Below, piece by piece: positions 11,345 to 23,681 of a stretch of 64,000 nucleotides of DNA. Under the pieces are notes generated by a model, which had not been told where the DNA came from, did no database searches, and saw only the letters and a list, made by a program, of their open reading frames with translations. The stretch's first letter is position 1, and each line of letters opens with the position of its first letter. The stretch comes from Caenorhabditis remanei (taxonomy: Eukaryota > Nematoda > Chromadorea > Rhabditida > Rhabditidae). The translations under genes were made by a program, and so were the position numbers. The stretch covers positions 3,038,001-3,102,000 of the forward strand of contig NC_071333.1 in the NCBI RefSeq assembly GCF_010183535.1, written 5' to 3'.

Positions 11345-12508
11345 TCATATCGACACGGTCAAAATAGTATTCAATGAGTAGGATGAGGCGAGGGTCCGCC
11401 AGCATGCAATACCCTTTCCTCGCTCTCGTTGGGTCCGACCTATAGGGCGAGCCAACAGGGGGTAGATCATGCTGAAGTTTTTGTTTCGCTTGGCATAATC
11501 TTGTTTGAAGTACTGAAACGAAACAAGCATTTTAAGAAACTCAAAACCTCTGAAAATTACTTACATTCTCCAGCTGAATGATGTCAATCATCCCATGTAA
11601 CGATGACATTTTCAGTTGATTAAAGTGAAAAAATTCTTCAATTTTGACATCCAACACCCCTGCAGCCTCCAAAGTCTTCAGATTCTTCCAGCACTTTTCG
11701 TTCAACCGCTCCGCGATCTTGTTCCACTTCACATTGTACGTTACCGTTCGTGACTCCAGAATCAGCTCCTCCAAGTAATCCGGCTCGAGTTTATCAAGCA
11801 TTTTCAAGATTTTCTCCTCATCAGAAGAGATTATATGCACTTTCTTAACTTTCAACGCCGGTGTGAGCTTCTCCGCGATCTTATTCATAATTTTCTCAGT
11901 AATCATTGACAATGTTTGACCCTCTCCGGAGTCCACAAACAATTGATCGAGGCTCTCGCCTCCGTGATAGCCGAAAAGCGAGATGAAGTCGCCGTTGAAT
12001 ACTTCCACATAGCTCTCACCGAGGAGCACTTTTTCAGTCTTTTCCGTCAACGACTTCACCAGATGCACCGTGCACCCGTGTTTGCAATGTCGATACTCCA
12101 CGTGGAGTTGACTGTCGTCGTCGACGGAGTTGGCGCCCTTGTAGGCCACTTTTAGGGAGATTGTCTTGTTGTGGACACCCAAGAAAAGTTTTGAGATGAT
12201 AGATTTTGGTGGGTTTTCCGTGATGAATCTGCGAAGAATTGGAGAGGTCTTGCGCAGGGATTGGCTGAAAGAAAAGTGGTTGGAAAAAAAAATTAGAAGA
12301 TTCCCAGCTTCCAATTTTCACAGTTTTTTTTAGTTTCAGAATTTCGAAATGTCTCAGACTTAGAATGGCATACTTTCAGAACGTCACGGCTTTAAAATTT
12401 TTATTTTTTCACGAGAAAACCAACTCACACCGCCTGAAAATCGCATTTTTCCAAAATATGGCGCATCGCGACCTCCGGCAAGTGGATCAGAGGACTTTCA
12501 GAAGTCAT
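11345..12508 (-). CDS. F-box protein, FTH/DUF38 type (fbxa-like)
   Basis: Three predicted exons (12508-12429, 12264-11565, 11512-11345) give 315 residues. The N-terminus (IHLPEVAMRHILEKCDF, then SLRKTSPILRRF) is a compact F-box, the Skp1-binding motif of SCF ubiquitin ligases. The large middle exon has the alpha/beta pattern of the nematode FTH/DUF38 substrate region (AEKLTPALKVKKVHI, LDKLEPDYLEELIL, VKIEEFFHFNQLKMSS). A TTATTTCAG lies a few bases before ATG. The last exon is uncertain. In the frame joined here it ends at a TGA at 11345. A different frame of the same DNA reads LIEYYFDRVDMKFIK and PSEVPWGELSW to a stop at about 11300, which looks more protein-like. A frameshift or a missed splice is therefore possible. 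Substrate unknown. Confidence 0.8.
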
Positions 12509-14693
12509 TTTTTACCTGAAATAACAAAAAATCGGTCTGAGCTCCGGAAAAAACCAAAAAGAAAACAAGAAAAGGTGAGAAAAATCATGTGAGAAAAAAG
12601 AAATATCAAAATATCAATACAATGCAGCGAACGCGCTCTGCTGGACAAAAAGTGGAGGGAAATTTGAATAAGGGAAAGGGGGGAGAAGAAGAGGAGAAGG
12701 TGTGTAATGACAAGATTTGTAGGTAATTGGGAAACAGGGAATGGGAAAAGAAGCGGAAATTGTGAAAATAATGTGATGTTGTGAGAAGGAATGTGAGTTC
12801 ACAACTGTGTGTGTGTTCTGAAACTGTGCCACTGTGACATTCCAAAACTGGACATACTCCAAACCGTGAAACTCAGACCAGACTACTTGAAACTAGGTGA
12901 CATACCAGTGAGAGAAAGTCATGAAGTTCCGAAATCAGATTTATTTCACAATAAAGCTGACAAGATATCCGAATTTGAAATGAATATCAAAAAATCAAAC
13001 TTTCAAGACGGCTATAAATATTTATATTTTTTTTTTCCTATATTCTTAAAATTGGAAATTCTGAGACATCCGGATTCCAGAATTTTGAATTACTGGATTT
13101 CTGAGAATCTGAATTCGGACATTCTATGCTTCCAAATTCCATAATACTCTGAAATTCTGGATTACTTGTATTCTAGATTTTTTAAGTCTCCAAGTCTCTG
13201 AAATTCTAAAATTAAAGTCTCCTAGATTCCAGGATTTCAAAATACCGGAATTCCAAGATTTAGAAAAAAAATCTCAAAATTCTAGCAATTCATTAATTTT
13301 GTTTTTTGATCTGCATAATTCATCAAAACTTTACTGTGTGTGACAATCAAAATAACCGTGACACCCTCTCAAAGTTGGACAATTTCAACAGAAAACGACC
13401 AAAGTTGTTAGAATTATGGTCATTACTGTATGCCTGTGTAATTGCAATTGTAGCTGGCCGATGGCTTTACTGTTAGAAAAATTGTTTGTATATTAGGACC
13501 ATTTAATAGGAACTAATGTATTTTACAGTCAGTATTAACAATATTTATAAATTTTCTTACCTTTTATTTCAGTGCAAGTGAAAATTGTTCACAGCTTTCT
13601 TATTTCCGTCCTAAATGTACATAAATTAGCTCATTTTTAAAATTTTAATACCAAAATAATGGGGGTCATTCACCTCCGGGAAAATGTTTTTTTCCTCGGC
13701 TCATTTACCGGAAAAAAGAGTTTTTTCCGTTTTTCGCCGCTTTTTCCGGCAAATGAATTAAGGGAAAAACGTTTTCTTCGGACGTGAATAACCCAGACTA
13801 TGTAAAATTAAACCATCTTCAAGATCTTCAAAAACGAGATTCTAATTGAGAAAAGGTTCATTTTCCCTTGACTATGAACGAGGACGGCGGATTGCTGGGG
13901 AATGTCCGTGGTAAAGTAACATTGTGAACGTACGGACGCACACTGCATGCACTGGATTTCCACGCAAATTAGCTAAAATTGGTGGGAGTTTTCTGAAGTT
14001 TTTGAAAAATCTGGTCAAGATAGTTCTCATTATAAGTAGTATGGAATTTCATGTGCAATATGTGCTATCTGTTATTTTTTTTGTCTGCAAATTTGAATTT
14101 GGTCGTTTTGGAAAATTCAGTGGTTTCAGAGCCTATCTTTATTTGAAGTGCTCAACATTATCCAAAGAAAATTTTGAACCCATTTTTAAAATTTGATGAA
14201 ACCTCTCTTCTTCTAAGACATTGGTTCACACACTTCCTGTGAAATGAAAACCCCTTTGTTCAACTTCCCCATCTTCCCAACGAACGTGTCCCCTCAACAA
14301 TACTGCTCATTAAACAAAGCCTTGTCGGAAGGTGTTGGAGAAAGGTGTCTCGTAATGAAGTGGGTGTTTCTCAAGAGGATTACGCCACCTTAGCCAATAA
14401 CCTTTTCCGTTTTGCCGACTTCTGGTAGACAAATAGTGTCTCCAAGTGATCATTGAAAGTACCTCACGCAATCACTTTTTCGGTTTTTTCTCTATTATTT
14501 TCTTATAGCACTTTTTCCATTTTTGCGAAAAAATAAACTTCAAAACAAAAATATTCTATTCAAAGTCAATACAACAATGATAGCATACGGCAATGAGAAT
14601 TTCGAGGAATGAAAAACGGAGAATCATAAATGACTTCTAAAAAGAAAATGGAGATCGTGAACAACACACAACAGATTATAAACATGGAATTCG
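12509..14693. other. Intergenic stretch between F-box gene and OTX homeobox gene
   Basis: No supported gene. About 12640-12760 is purine-rich. About 13060-13270 is a degenerate run of ATTCCAGAATTTC-like words repeated every 12-20 bp on both strands. 14210-14480 is less AT-rich and non-repetitive, so it is the part most likely to hold regulatory sequence. Confidence 0.5.
13660..13796. repeat. Short palindromic element
   Basis: GGGTCATTCACCTCCGGGAA on the left pairs with TTCTTCGGACGTGAATAACCC on the right, and the arms continue inward through Tn/CCGG words. About 135 bp, near-symmetric and non-coding. Confidence 0.65.
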
Positions 14694-17344
14694 TTAAATC
14701 TGGGATCCCTCACAGTAGGCGGCGTTATTTGGGGTGTAGTCACCACCATATTGATAATAGAAGGTAGGTGGGAAGTAACCATTGTATGGGTAGGCGTATG
14801 GGGCAGCGGCCGCGTATGTCCAGGCTGAAAAGGTATGTGTTATTGTCAGAAAATGTGTTTCAAAAAGATTATGTAAGTTTTTGAATCATTTTTGTGGTTA
14901 GATTGTCGTAAAACCTCGACTGAATTGAACTATTTTTTTCAGAACAGCAAACAAACTATGTATAAAGTTTGTTATAGGTACCTTCGATTACGGGTAGTAT
15001 ATTTCTGCAGTCAAAACTTGCTAAATGTCACTGCGAGCTGAGATATGAGCTCTGAAATTTTTCGAATGATTTTGATTTTTCACATGGAGTTCCAAATCGG
15101 TTAATAGTATACGCAAAGATGGTTTCCTTTTTTAACGTATTGTACGAGCACAAGTAAACGCCTGGGGAACACAAATGAAACCGCACGGTTGCAAACATGC
15201 AGCCCGTTTGGAGTTCTACATGAAAAAGTTTAACCATATGAAAACTTTGAGCGCTCATAACTCGACTCGCAAAGACATTTAGACGGTTTTGATGGCAGAA
15301 ATGGACTTCCCGTAGTCGAAAGTACCAAATTTTGACAAAATTAATAGATCGTTTGAAAGCCGCGTCTCCAAAGACTTCCCATGTAAGAAACAATTATGTA
15401 TTCTGCTAGGAGGCAAAATGAACTGTGAATTGATGAATAAAGGACACATCTGGGATTAGAAAAGTCTTTGGAGTGTCATCAGTTACAAACAAAGAAAATT
15501 CATTGTTTGATCTACAAAGCCCTTTTGTTTTGAAATGATTCGTCTCGGATGAAAAAAGTTGAACTGGAGATCAGATAATCTCAAGAGAGGCACCAATGTG
15601 AAGCGGGATGAAACCGAAAATTTTCAATCCGGTGCACTTTGAAATTAGAATAATGATTAGTCACTAATCTCAAGTCTCTGAAGAGTTGTTTCTTTCAAAC
15701 CCACAAACCTGCAGGTTGAGCTTGTGGTAGTAGAGGTTGTGTAGCTTCGTGTTTAGGCTGTTTGCCATCCAACTCATTCTTGATCTGTTGTTGCAATTGT
15801 TGATGTTGTTGAAGGCTCAAAACCAATGAGTTTGCCTGCAAACAGTATGATTAAAACTCAAAACTTCTTGTTAAAACTGATACCTCATGTTTAGCTGCAG
15901 TGTGTGCATCGAATTCTGGTGTGCCTGGAAGATGAAGCACCAAAGTCTTCGGATCCGGTTTTGTTTCAACATGAGGTGAACCGATGGATGAGCTACAAGA
16001 AGAATTTCTTCCAGTGTTTCGGGATCTATAGTGAGTGGGTTCGTTTTCATAGACACCATCCAGCCTTTTATTGTTTCGCTCTTTGGCACGCCGGTTTTTG
16101 AACCAAACCTGAAATGTTATAAATGTTTGCTAACCGTAACCAGTTGAGTAATTATATACCGTGATAACTTGAAGACGACCCTCTGGAATATTGATTGCCT
16201 TAGCCAAGGCTTCTCTTCTGCTAACATCGGGGTACTGTGTTTCCTCGAAGACTTTCTCAAGAATGTCTAGTTGGGAACGGGTGAAAGAAGTACGTTCACG
16301 ACGACCAGCACGGCGGCCGTCATTGCTGAAAAAGTATCAATAGGCAGAAGTTTTATTGTTTGAATTTGGCGATAACTAATATGGCTGGAGAGATGAATTG
16401 CGATGAACTATAGTACCGCTCAAAAAGGTATTAACTTTCAATTTTGACAATGTAATTCGGTGTCACCTCATTGTCCGACGAATTTTTTTTTGTATGGACA
16501 AGACAGAGAAGAGAATTGTAGTTGACCAATTTTTCGTAGGTGCCCTATCTTAAAAGTTACAGGTTGTCAAAATGAAAAACTTCAAAATTTCGCTAATATG
16601 CATTAAAATTAGTCGATTCCAGGGATAAATAACTTTGATTACCTGTAACATTCATGGTAGTGTGCCCACAAAAAAATGGTCAACTACAAAAAATATGTAC
16701 TATTTTTGCTCTATCTAACTCATGCTAAATAAAATTTGACGGACAAGCAAGTGATGCCAAAATACACTATTAAAGTTGACCATTCTCCACTGAAAACATC
16801 CTAAGTTCATAACGTTTTGAGCGGTAATGTATCCGACTTGCGACCGCCGACAAAAGATTTTAAAGAATGGTTTAGTTAGCACTACCCTGTGATTAGTGCA
16901 GGATTAGCCGAACAACAAATTGTTAAATCAAAGAAACTTGAAAGATTAAAGTTTGTTAGTCTGTTGCTCTTTTGTAAGTATTTTTCTTCCAATTCTACAA
17001 AACTACACTGGGAGTACCGAATTTACTGAAAAATGGGAATAATATTAACAAAAAAGTATGTTTGAATAAATAGTTGTTACTTTTCTCATGTTATTCCAAA
17101 GTTATTCAGCTTAACTTAATTCGTTCTTTTAGATCTGTATGATCCACTTTCTAATATATTCTAATCCCTTCTATCCTTTTAATAAGCCAATCACTTACTA
17201 ATTATGAGTCGCCAACGTGACTGCGGTCTGTGGGCTAGAAGTCGGAATGGTCGTGTTGACAATTGACGAAGAGGCACTGGTGAAAAACTGTGGATAGGCA
17301 GTGCAATTCAGAGCTGGAAAAGTGGTGTAGAAGTTGGCGGTCAT
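14694..17344 (-). CDS. ceh-36: OTX/bicoid-class (K50) homeodomain transcription factor
   Basis: Five predicted exons (17344-17199, 16325-16169, 16108-15884, 15835-15709, 14824-14694) give 261 residues. The homeodomain starts at about residue 55 with [20 protein letters not shown], continues [20 protein letters not shown], and ends [18 protein letters not shown]. The Lys after WF is position 50, which marks the OTX/Bicoid group that binds TAATCC. The intron between RLQ and VWF uses donor CAA|GTTATC. The stronger-looking GTATAT six bases on would insert two residues into helix 3, so I rejected it. A Gln-rich segment (about residues 182-196) and a Tyr/Pro/Ala-rich tail follow. By memory the C. 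elegans C37E2 region carries the two OTX genes ceh-36 and ceh-37. Only one is present here. I favour ceh-36, but ceh-37 is possible. Introns 1 and 4 hold MITEs. Confidence 0.88.
15010..15390. repeat. MITE copy (family of 1990-2438), left arm eroded
   Basis: Shares GTACGAGCACA, ATGAAACCG, AACCATATGAAAAC, GTTTTGATGGCAGAAATG and the end AAAGCCGCGTCTCCAAAGAC with the copies at 1990-2438 and 21515-21955. It lies in intron 4 of the homeobox gene. Confidence 0.65.
16412..16830. mobile_element. MITE with (C/T)AGTACCGCTCAAAA termini
   Basis: The left end TAGTACCGCTCAAAA at about 16411 and the right end TTTTGAGCGGTAATGTA at about 16815-16831 are inverted. The same terminus, better preserved, bounds the 610-bp element at 45313-45922. 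Located in intron 1 of the homeobox gene, with no transposase. Confidence 0.65.
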
Positions 17345-17573
17345 TACACGTGGGAGGCAGGAAGGTCTCGAAGGGGCCACAAGGGGCGTGGTCTCCGATG
17401 AGCAGATTAAATCGAGCCTGAAAAGAAGCCAAGTGATGATTGTGTGTGAATTGAATGAAAAGAAGAAGAAGAAGACAAAAGGAGAAGAATTTTGCCAAGA
17501 AAATATGAAAAGGATGAGGCTAATGGATACGAGCTGCTGCCACCGAGATGCCACAGATTATAATAATCCCTCT

Positions 17574-19020
17574 TTTGTGATAGCTTACCGATTTCCACCT
17601 CGCGCATCCCATAAGATTACTTTCATGCAGAAAAAGTGCAAAACAATAAAGTTCATATCAACCAACATAGATAAGAAACCCTACAGGGGATAACAAATGA
17701 TTACGTCAAAGTACAAAAAAGTGTGAGATGTGTTTTGAGGCTTCATTTCATGAGACAAGACTCATTTGAGGAAGCGTAGAGTAACAAATAAGGGAGGAAC
17801 AAATGAAAACGCTTTCGTGACAACTGGTTGTGCCCTCTCACTAGACGTTGCCAAAAAGGGGCGGATCGTATTCTGGCAAGGACCACAAGTGACTGAGAAC
17901 ATGTACTACAATATTGGTCGAAGAAAAATGAGAAAAGAATCATAATTGTCGTAAGTGGCGCCAAAATTCAAAATTCAAGATTTTTTCGAATTTTTGGCGA
18001 AAAAGTGAATTTTTTGACTATCATTCAGCATCAGATAAAAAATTGAAAAAATGCCAAAAATTGTATTTTTTTGGACGCCGGGCCTTCAAAAAAATTTTAA
18101 GACCCGGCCCTGGGATTCCGGCCTTCCCGGGACGTACCTTGACAAGTAGGTAAAGAATGAGAATGTCAAAAAATATAAAAAATCAATCAATTGAACAAGC
18201 TGGAAATATGACAACAGTTCTCACAATTAAAACTAGCTGTGGTCACACATATTAAAACTCCTCAAGTCAGAACGTCGAGAAACATTAATCCACATTCCCG
18301 CATTGAGACGGGCAGTGTGAACCAAATAATCCCACATCCCTCGTTTCTCCACCTGCTCATCATCTTATTGCAAATGCCCATTGTTTCAACATGACAACGT
18401 CGTTGTCGGCATAGTCATGAAAAATCTGTTCATCATCCTTGACAATGAAATCCGTGTCATATTGATACCAATATGTCAAAAATGTGATCCTAGGTATTTG
18501 TGTAAAAGGGTTTAGTGTGAGAAACAGGTGGGACTTGTTTGCGAAGGAGGATTGTGCTCCAGGGAAAGTTATTTGTGCTATGTATTCCTGATTGGATTCG
18601 GTAATGAGCAGACTGGTCACTGTCACGGGTCAAAATCAAAACACATTTTGAAAAAAATTGAATTTTTGAATTTTCAAAACATAAATAGTTTTCGACAAGA
18701 AAGAGTTCGGTCCAATTTTCGACAAGTCTGGTAATAAGAAATAAACAATTTTGAACAAAATGAGTGTGACCAATTTAAAAGAAATGAGCACACGACTACA
18801 ATAACCGTCCAAATGTCAGAAACTCGAAATTCTGAACAACAGGGACACTGAAATCATGAAAAAATACGAAAAAAACTAAAGAATCAACCTATTTTTCCTA
18901 CGATTTCAATATCGGTCGTCTTTCACCGAGAATGACTATTCTTAATCCCATCTACTCAGGTTTTCATTAATCCTCTCGATTTATTTCCTCGTTTTTCGAT
19001 TCTCACAATTCTGATAATCC
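17574..19020. promoter_or_regulatory. Cluster of six TAATCC (K50 homeodomain) sites upstream of the OTX gene
   Basis: TAATCC occurs on the plus strand at 17574, 18286, 18327, 18943, 18968 and 19015. Two more sites lie in intron 1 (TAATCC at 17162 and GGATTA at 16911). By local base composition I would expect between one and two in this span. TAATCC is the established optimal site for K50 homeodomains such as the one encoded next door, so direct autoregulation is a reasonable inference. Confidence 0.5.
17965..18140. repeat. GGCCCGG-family repeat with inverted ends
   Basis: Contains GACGCCGGGCCTTC, AGACCCGGCCCTGGG, CCGGCCTTCCCGGG and the typical CTTGACAAGTAGG edge of the dispersed family. Non-coding. 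Confidence 0.55.
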
Positions 19021-20728
19021 TTATCACGTGTAACCTTTATACTGGCAACATGAAAAACCGCAAATTGATGAAGTCACAAAACGTCTTATGGCTTCAACGA
19101 TTAGTAATATGTAATTAGTTAAGGACACTCTTTTAAAGGAGATAGAAACCATAAAGGAGCAAAAAGGAAAGGAAATGAGTAATGCGATTTTCGGAATATG
19201 TTCTTGTTTGAAATTCTGATTGAAATAAATGATATAAATAATAAAAAAGCAAAAGTGAACATAACATCAGAGAGTCAGATAACAAACAATCAAAACTGAA
19301 GTGGAACAAAAGAAAGAGTCGAAAACATCAATTTATTCGAATGCAAATACGGTACATCTAAATGAAGGGAGAAGTACAATAAGAAAACAAATCAAAATTT
19401 TTATTTTCAAAATTTTTTAATTAGTGCTACATTTATAGTTGCGTAAAATTAGTATAACGTTCTGGCTAGTACGCTATTTTTGTCAGAACGCTATGATTTT
19501 TAAGTTTGTCTTCTTTCTCAATCATTGGTGACATCTAATGTTGAATTTGGTAATAATACAAACAGAACGGTTGGCCAGTAGAAATATAATAATGTGGCCA
19601 GTAGAAATAATGTGGGAGAATTGCAATCATTGCTTTAAATTGCTGTTTTGAGGACCGCCGACAGTTCCAATAAAAAGTAAATAGTTTTGTTTGGTTCAGA
19701 GAAAATTAACTTGCAAGCGCAAAAAACTTACCAGGGACTATGATTTAGTTTGTACCTCATAAAAACCAAAACTGAATGGATGAAGCTAAAATTCCTTTTA
19801 GCAGTTTCAAATACGGAATTTTTTTTTAGAAAAACGTGCCAAAGACACCTTTTTCACTTTTTTGTGTTATATGGTTTCTTCTCGTATGGAAACGTTCGCC
19901 TAGGGAATTCATAGATGTGAGCTCATCCAAAGTAGATTGGAGGGCCCAGAGAAAATATTGTTTCTAAGCGAAAGGGGTTAGAAGGAACACTAGTTTTGAA
20001 AAATTTTAAATGGAAAAAATCAAATCCAACAATGTGTAATGGTGCTGTCATCAGCCATTTTCTCACAGAATTGCATTAAAAAGTACAAACATGTTTTATC
20101 ATTCAATGCACTTCTCTGCACTCATGTGTACTTTAGCTATATGAACTTTGAAAACGGTGACTTCTTATTTTCATAGTTCTTTTTGTAAGTGTTGAATCAA
20201 AAATGTCATACAAAATATAAAAATGTCTGCAAAATCCTTCGGAAGGATTCCCTGTGGAAAACTATTTAAAAAATTGATATCAAGATAACTTAAAGCAAAA
20301 AATTCCACTTGTCCTTTCTTATATGGAGACGGGAACTTCTTCAGCTGTTAAGGCTCGGACCGTCTCAAAAGTTTTGACAGCAAGCTTTTCTCACAGAGAT
20401 GAATAAGTTGGTGTGTGGTCAGTAATTTCGAAGTATGGTAAGAATAAAGTAATTTTGAATTTTTGGTTCGTTGAGTGAACCTTGTGTACGAAAATAGTAA
20501 GTAGGGATGAGCTGGCCAAGCGGGTAAGCAAAACGAAAGAAGATAATAAATTTGGGAATGAGAAAACCTTTCATTTCCACGCCTTTATATATTTACTTAC
20601 AATGTTAAAGACAAGCCGAATTTCAAATTGGAAAATTCATGTTTAAATGTAAGAAAAATTATCAAAAATATACAGTAGAAACATTGCAAAATGGTAGCAA
20701 GAAAGAAAAAAGTGGGAAGCCGAATCCC
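19021..20728. other. Intergenic, no gene seen
   Basis: About 1.7 kb of AT-rich sequence with no coding-like frame, splice-phased exons or strong palindrome. A small direct duplication of GGCCAGTAGAAATA lies near 19572-19610. Confidence 0.4.
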
Positions 20729-21514
20729 TTATTTCTTATAGATGATTTTTCCACCATTGAGATAACAGATGGTGTCGACGACCTTGGCAGTAAAAAATCC
20801 TCGATCTGGGTACTTCTCGAAGTTTTGTAAATGATTTATATCAACGATTGCAGTGATAGAGACAACAATGGCTTCATTCTCAAGTTTTTTTGCCTCCTCA
20901 GGATCTAAGTTGTTTCGGTGAGCCTCGATTGTCTAAAATATTCAGTCGTTTATCAACTGAAACGCAAAGAATCCCATACCTCAATAATTAAGCGCGAGGT
21001 GTCTAAGTACACTTCCACTCGTCCCAAGTAGACGTCCCAAAAATGGGCATCCTTCTTTAGTTGCTGGTGTCTGACACGCCAGTCACCAATTAAGCGGCTT
21101 CCTTCGAATTCTAGCATGTTTTTATTAAAGAGGAAACTGGTTTCAATCTGAAAAGAGCAAGCATTTTAGGTAGACTAATAGTGGCGTACAAAAATATATC
21201 ATACTTTGGCTTTTTCAATTGGATTTGTCTTATGGGGGTCATAAAATGTCTCACAGATCAATTTTTATACAGATCTAATGTAGAGCTCCAATTTTGTAGT
21301 TAACAACTTTGTTGTACGGACGCTCCCTAGCTAATTACATATTGAAGAAAATTCTCCTTATCAAATTAGTTCATTTCCATGAAAATAGTGTGATTTTCGA
21401 ATAGTGAACATGATGTGATTATTTTCATTTGCATTTCAATATATTACTTTTATGGAGCACTCGTACAAAAAAGTTGTCAACTACAAAAAAATACTTTTGA
21501 TCTTACTGGGGAAA

Positions 21515-21955
21515 ACTTTCAAGAGGTCTATAAATTTGGTTATTGACATTTTTAACTACGGGAAGTTCATTTCTGCCATCAAAACTGGCCAAATATTATA
21601 GAAAGCAGAGTTATTAGCTTTCAAACTATTCATATGGTTAAGCTTTTTCACATGGGATTTCAAATAGGCAATACTATCGGAAAAAATGTTCTCATTTTTC
21701 CAACATACGAGCACAGGTCAACCGTTGGGAGACAGATATGAAACCGTGCGGTGACATATATGCGGGCGAATTGAAATTCCATATGAACAAGCTTAACCAT
21801 ATGAAAACGGTGAGAGCGCATAACTCGGCTCGCTGAAACAATTATCCGGTTTTGATGGCAGAAATGTAGTCGAAAGTACCTATAACCAAATTTACAGATT
21901 GTTTGAAAACCGCGTCTTCAGAAACTTCCCTTGTTACGGAAAATCAGTTTTACCA
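21515..21955. repeat. MITE copy in intron 7 of copy A
   Basis: Fullest member of the 1990-2438 family. Left TTTCTGCCATCAAAACTGGCC and right CCGGTTTTGATGGCAGAAAT are inverted about 270 bp apart, with paired CATATGGTTAAGC / GCTTAACCATATG inside. Absent from the matching intron of copy B, so inserted after the gene duplication or lost there. Confidence 0.7.
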
Positions 21956-23244
21956 TGACTACCTCTCAAAGTTGGAAATTTACAAATAAAAATAGTTAAA
22001 TCCATTTGATATATTTTCAACCGGTGATGTTTGTTTCAAACTTTCACTTTCTTACCTCAATTTCTCCGTTCACGACTTTTGTCTCTCTTGGAGGGTTTTG
22101 CACCTCTTTGGCCTGCGTAGCCGTTGTTCTTAGTAATGCTTTCACCCCCATGGAATCCTTGGCTTTTCCAAATTTCTTTGCTTCTGTTAATTTGAATGAC
22201 ACCCAGGAGCCAAGCTAAGAAATTTAGATTCTTAGAAATAAATCAGAAAACTTAAACAGGAAGAAAAATTCAAAATTGGAACTTACACGTTTGTCGGCTT
22301 TGCACATGTCGTCTTCTACATTGTATTGGGCCGGTTTTGATGAAGAAGGCGTTGGGGTGTTCTCCAATTCTGTTATAACCCACCGAACAAGTCCAACTGC
22401 AGGGCAGAACAGATAGGAGCAGAACTCTTTGCTTCCGCTTGATGGCTTTAATACATCTAGCTTTAATACAAACACCAATGTGGAAACCTTGTTCACTGCT
22501 GAGAAGAAGTTGATTGGATGCCTGAAATAAAACAATTTCTATTTTAAACCGTTTATGTTTTTAGTATTTGATGAAAAACGTACGATCTGGTTTGGTTTCG
22601 GGAACGCAGCTTTTGTCATATTTCTTCCCATATATTCAAGGGTCCAAGGCTGCAAGTTAGAAAAAAAATTCCGTCAGACGCTTTTAAATCAAAAGTGTTA
22701 CCGGAACAAAAACGTAAGCCGTATAGCCCGCTGGGTTTTCGGCGACGAGCTCCACAATCTTGAACAGAAACTTGTATACTTGACGATGAGCCGAAAAACA
22801 GTTTTTTAGTGATTATTTAAATATATATAAAGAATTTTAGAAATCTAGAAAGCTTTAAATAATATTTCAATTTTTATAATTTTTCAACTTCAGAAAAGCA
22901 ATGATTCTAGCTTTCATTAAGGATACAGTCAGGAAACGATTCTTTTTGGACCATCATCTTCTTTCTCTAACCTAAAATCTCACCTCGACCACGTCTCCTC
23001 CTCTAATATTGTCCTTGAAGAGATTCTCTTCATCGTCCAAAAACTTGAGAAATGGCGACCATACAGCATATTTATATTTGATTCTTATGTCCTTTGGAAG
23101 AGCAAAGTCATTGGGACCAATTGCCAAGACTTTTACAAAAACTTCTTCATCCTCCACCCAAACTTCACATTTTTCGTTTTTGAAATTCATACATCTCTCA
23201 ATTTCCTAAAACTTTTAGTTTCGTAAACCAAAGTTTTCCAGAAG

Positions 23245-23460
23245 CAGACTTGCTACGGGCCGGTCGGCCCGGGTTTGAATTTTTTGCAAAAAATCGAATT
23301 TTCGACAATGATTTTGAATATCGTACAAAAGAGTTTTTTCTTGTTTTTGATAAAACTTCCAAAAACATTCAAAAATTTTGAAAAAATTGTTCAAACTTTT
23401 TAAATTCAGGCCGGAAAATTTTTTATCGGCCCTTGGCGTGATTTTGCAAGTCAGACCAAA
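23245..23460. repeat. GGCCCGG-family repeat
   Basis: Bounded by AGACTTGCTACGGGCCGG and CGGCCCTTGGCGTGATTTTG, with an AT-rich centre, in intron 2 of copy A. Same family as the copies at 49.1 and 50.5 kb. Confidence 0.55.
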
Positions 23461-23681
23461 ACCATGAAAACACTTACATTACTAGCAAATTCGCACCAGG
23501 TGCCTAGTTCCAACTCTTCAGTGTTTTGAATCTCAACTATTCCATTCTCAATCGTGTAAATCTGAAATTTCATGAATAAGATCTCTGTATATCAACCGGT
23601 TTCGGTCAATTTACTCACTTTTGCTATATCATCCCTCAATTCGCACACAAATCCAAATGAACAGATGTCTTCAGTGCTCAT

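Larger units (their letters stand above)
20729..23681 (-). pseudogene. Damaged tandem copy (copy A) of an unrecognised ~440-residue nematode protein
   Basis: Nine blocks align to the intact neighbour at 24845-27377: 23681-23619, 23561-23478, 23205-22984, 22770-22702, 22649-22584, about 22524-22280, 22214-22056, 21147-20980 and 20932-20729. Seven match in exon length and phase and read cleanly (e.g. VLAIGPNDFALPKDIRIKYK, LGSWVSFKLTEAKKFGKAK, CYLNGGKIIYKK). Two are broken. At exon 4 the acceptor TTTCCAG of copy B is TTTTCGG here. The only in-frame rescue is a poor site (TATACAAG) that drops about ten residues. Exon 6 is about 23 bp shorter than in copy B, at an 11-bp TGTATTAAAGC direct repeat, which throws the frame. 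Either a young pseudogene or an assembly error. Function unknown. Confidence 0.75.

Noticed and set aside
16160..16168. Donor GTATAT giving a homeodomain with two extra residues (RLQVIT-VWF)
   Set aside because: The homeodomain helix 3 is invariant in length. Donor CAA|GTTATC restores [12 protein letters not shown] exactly.
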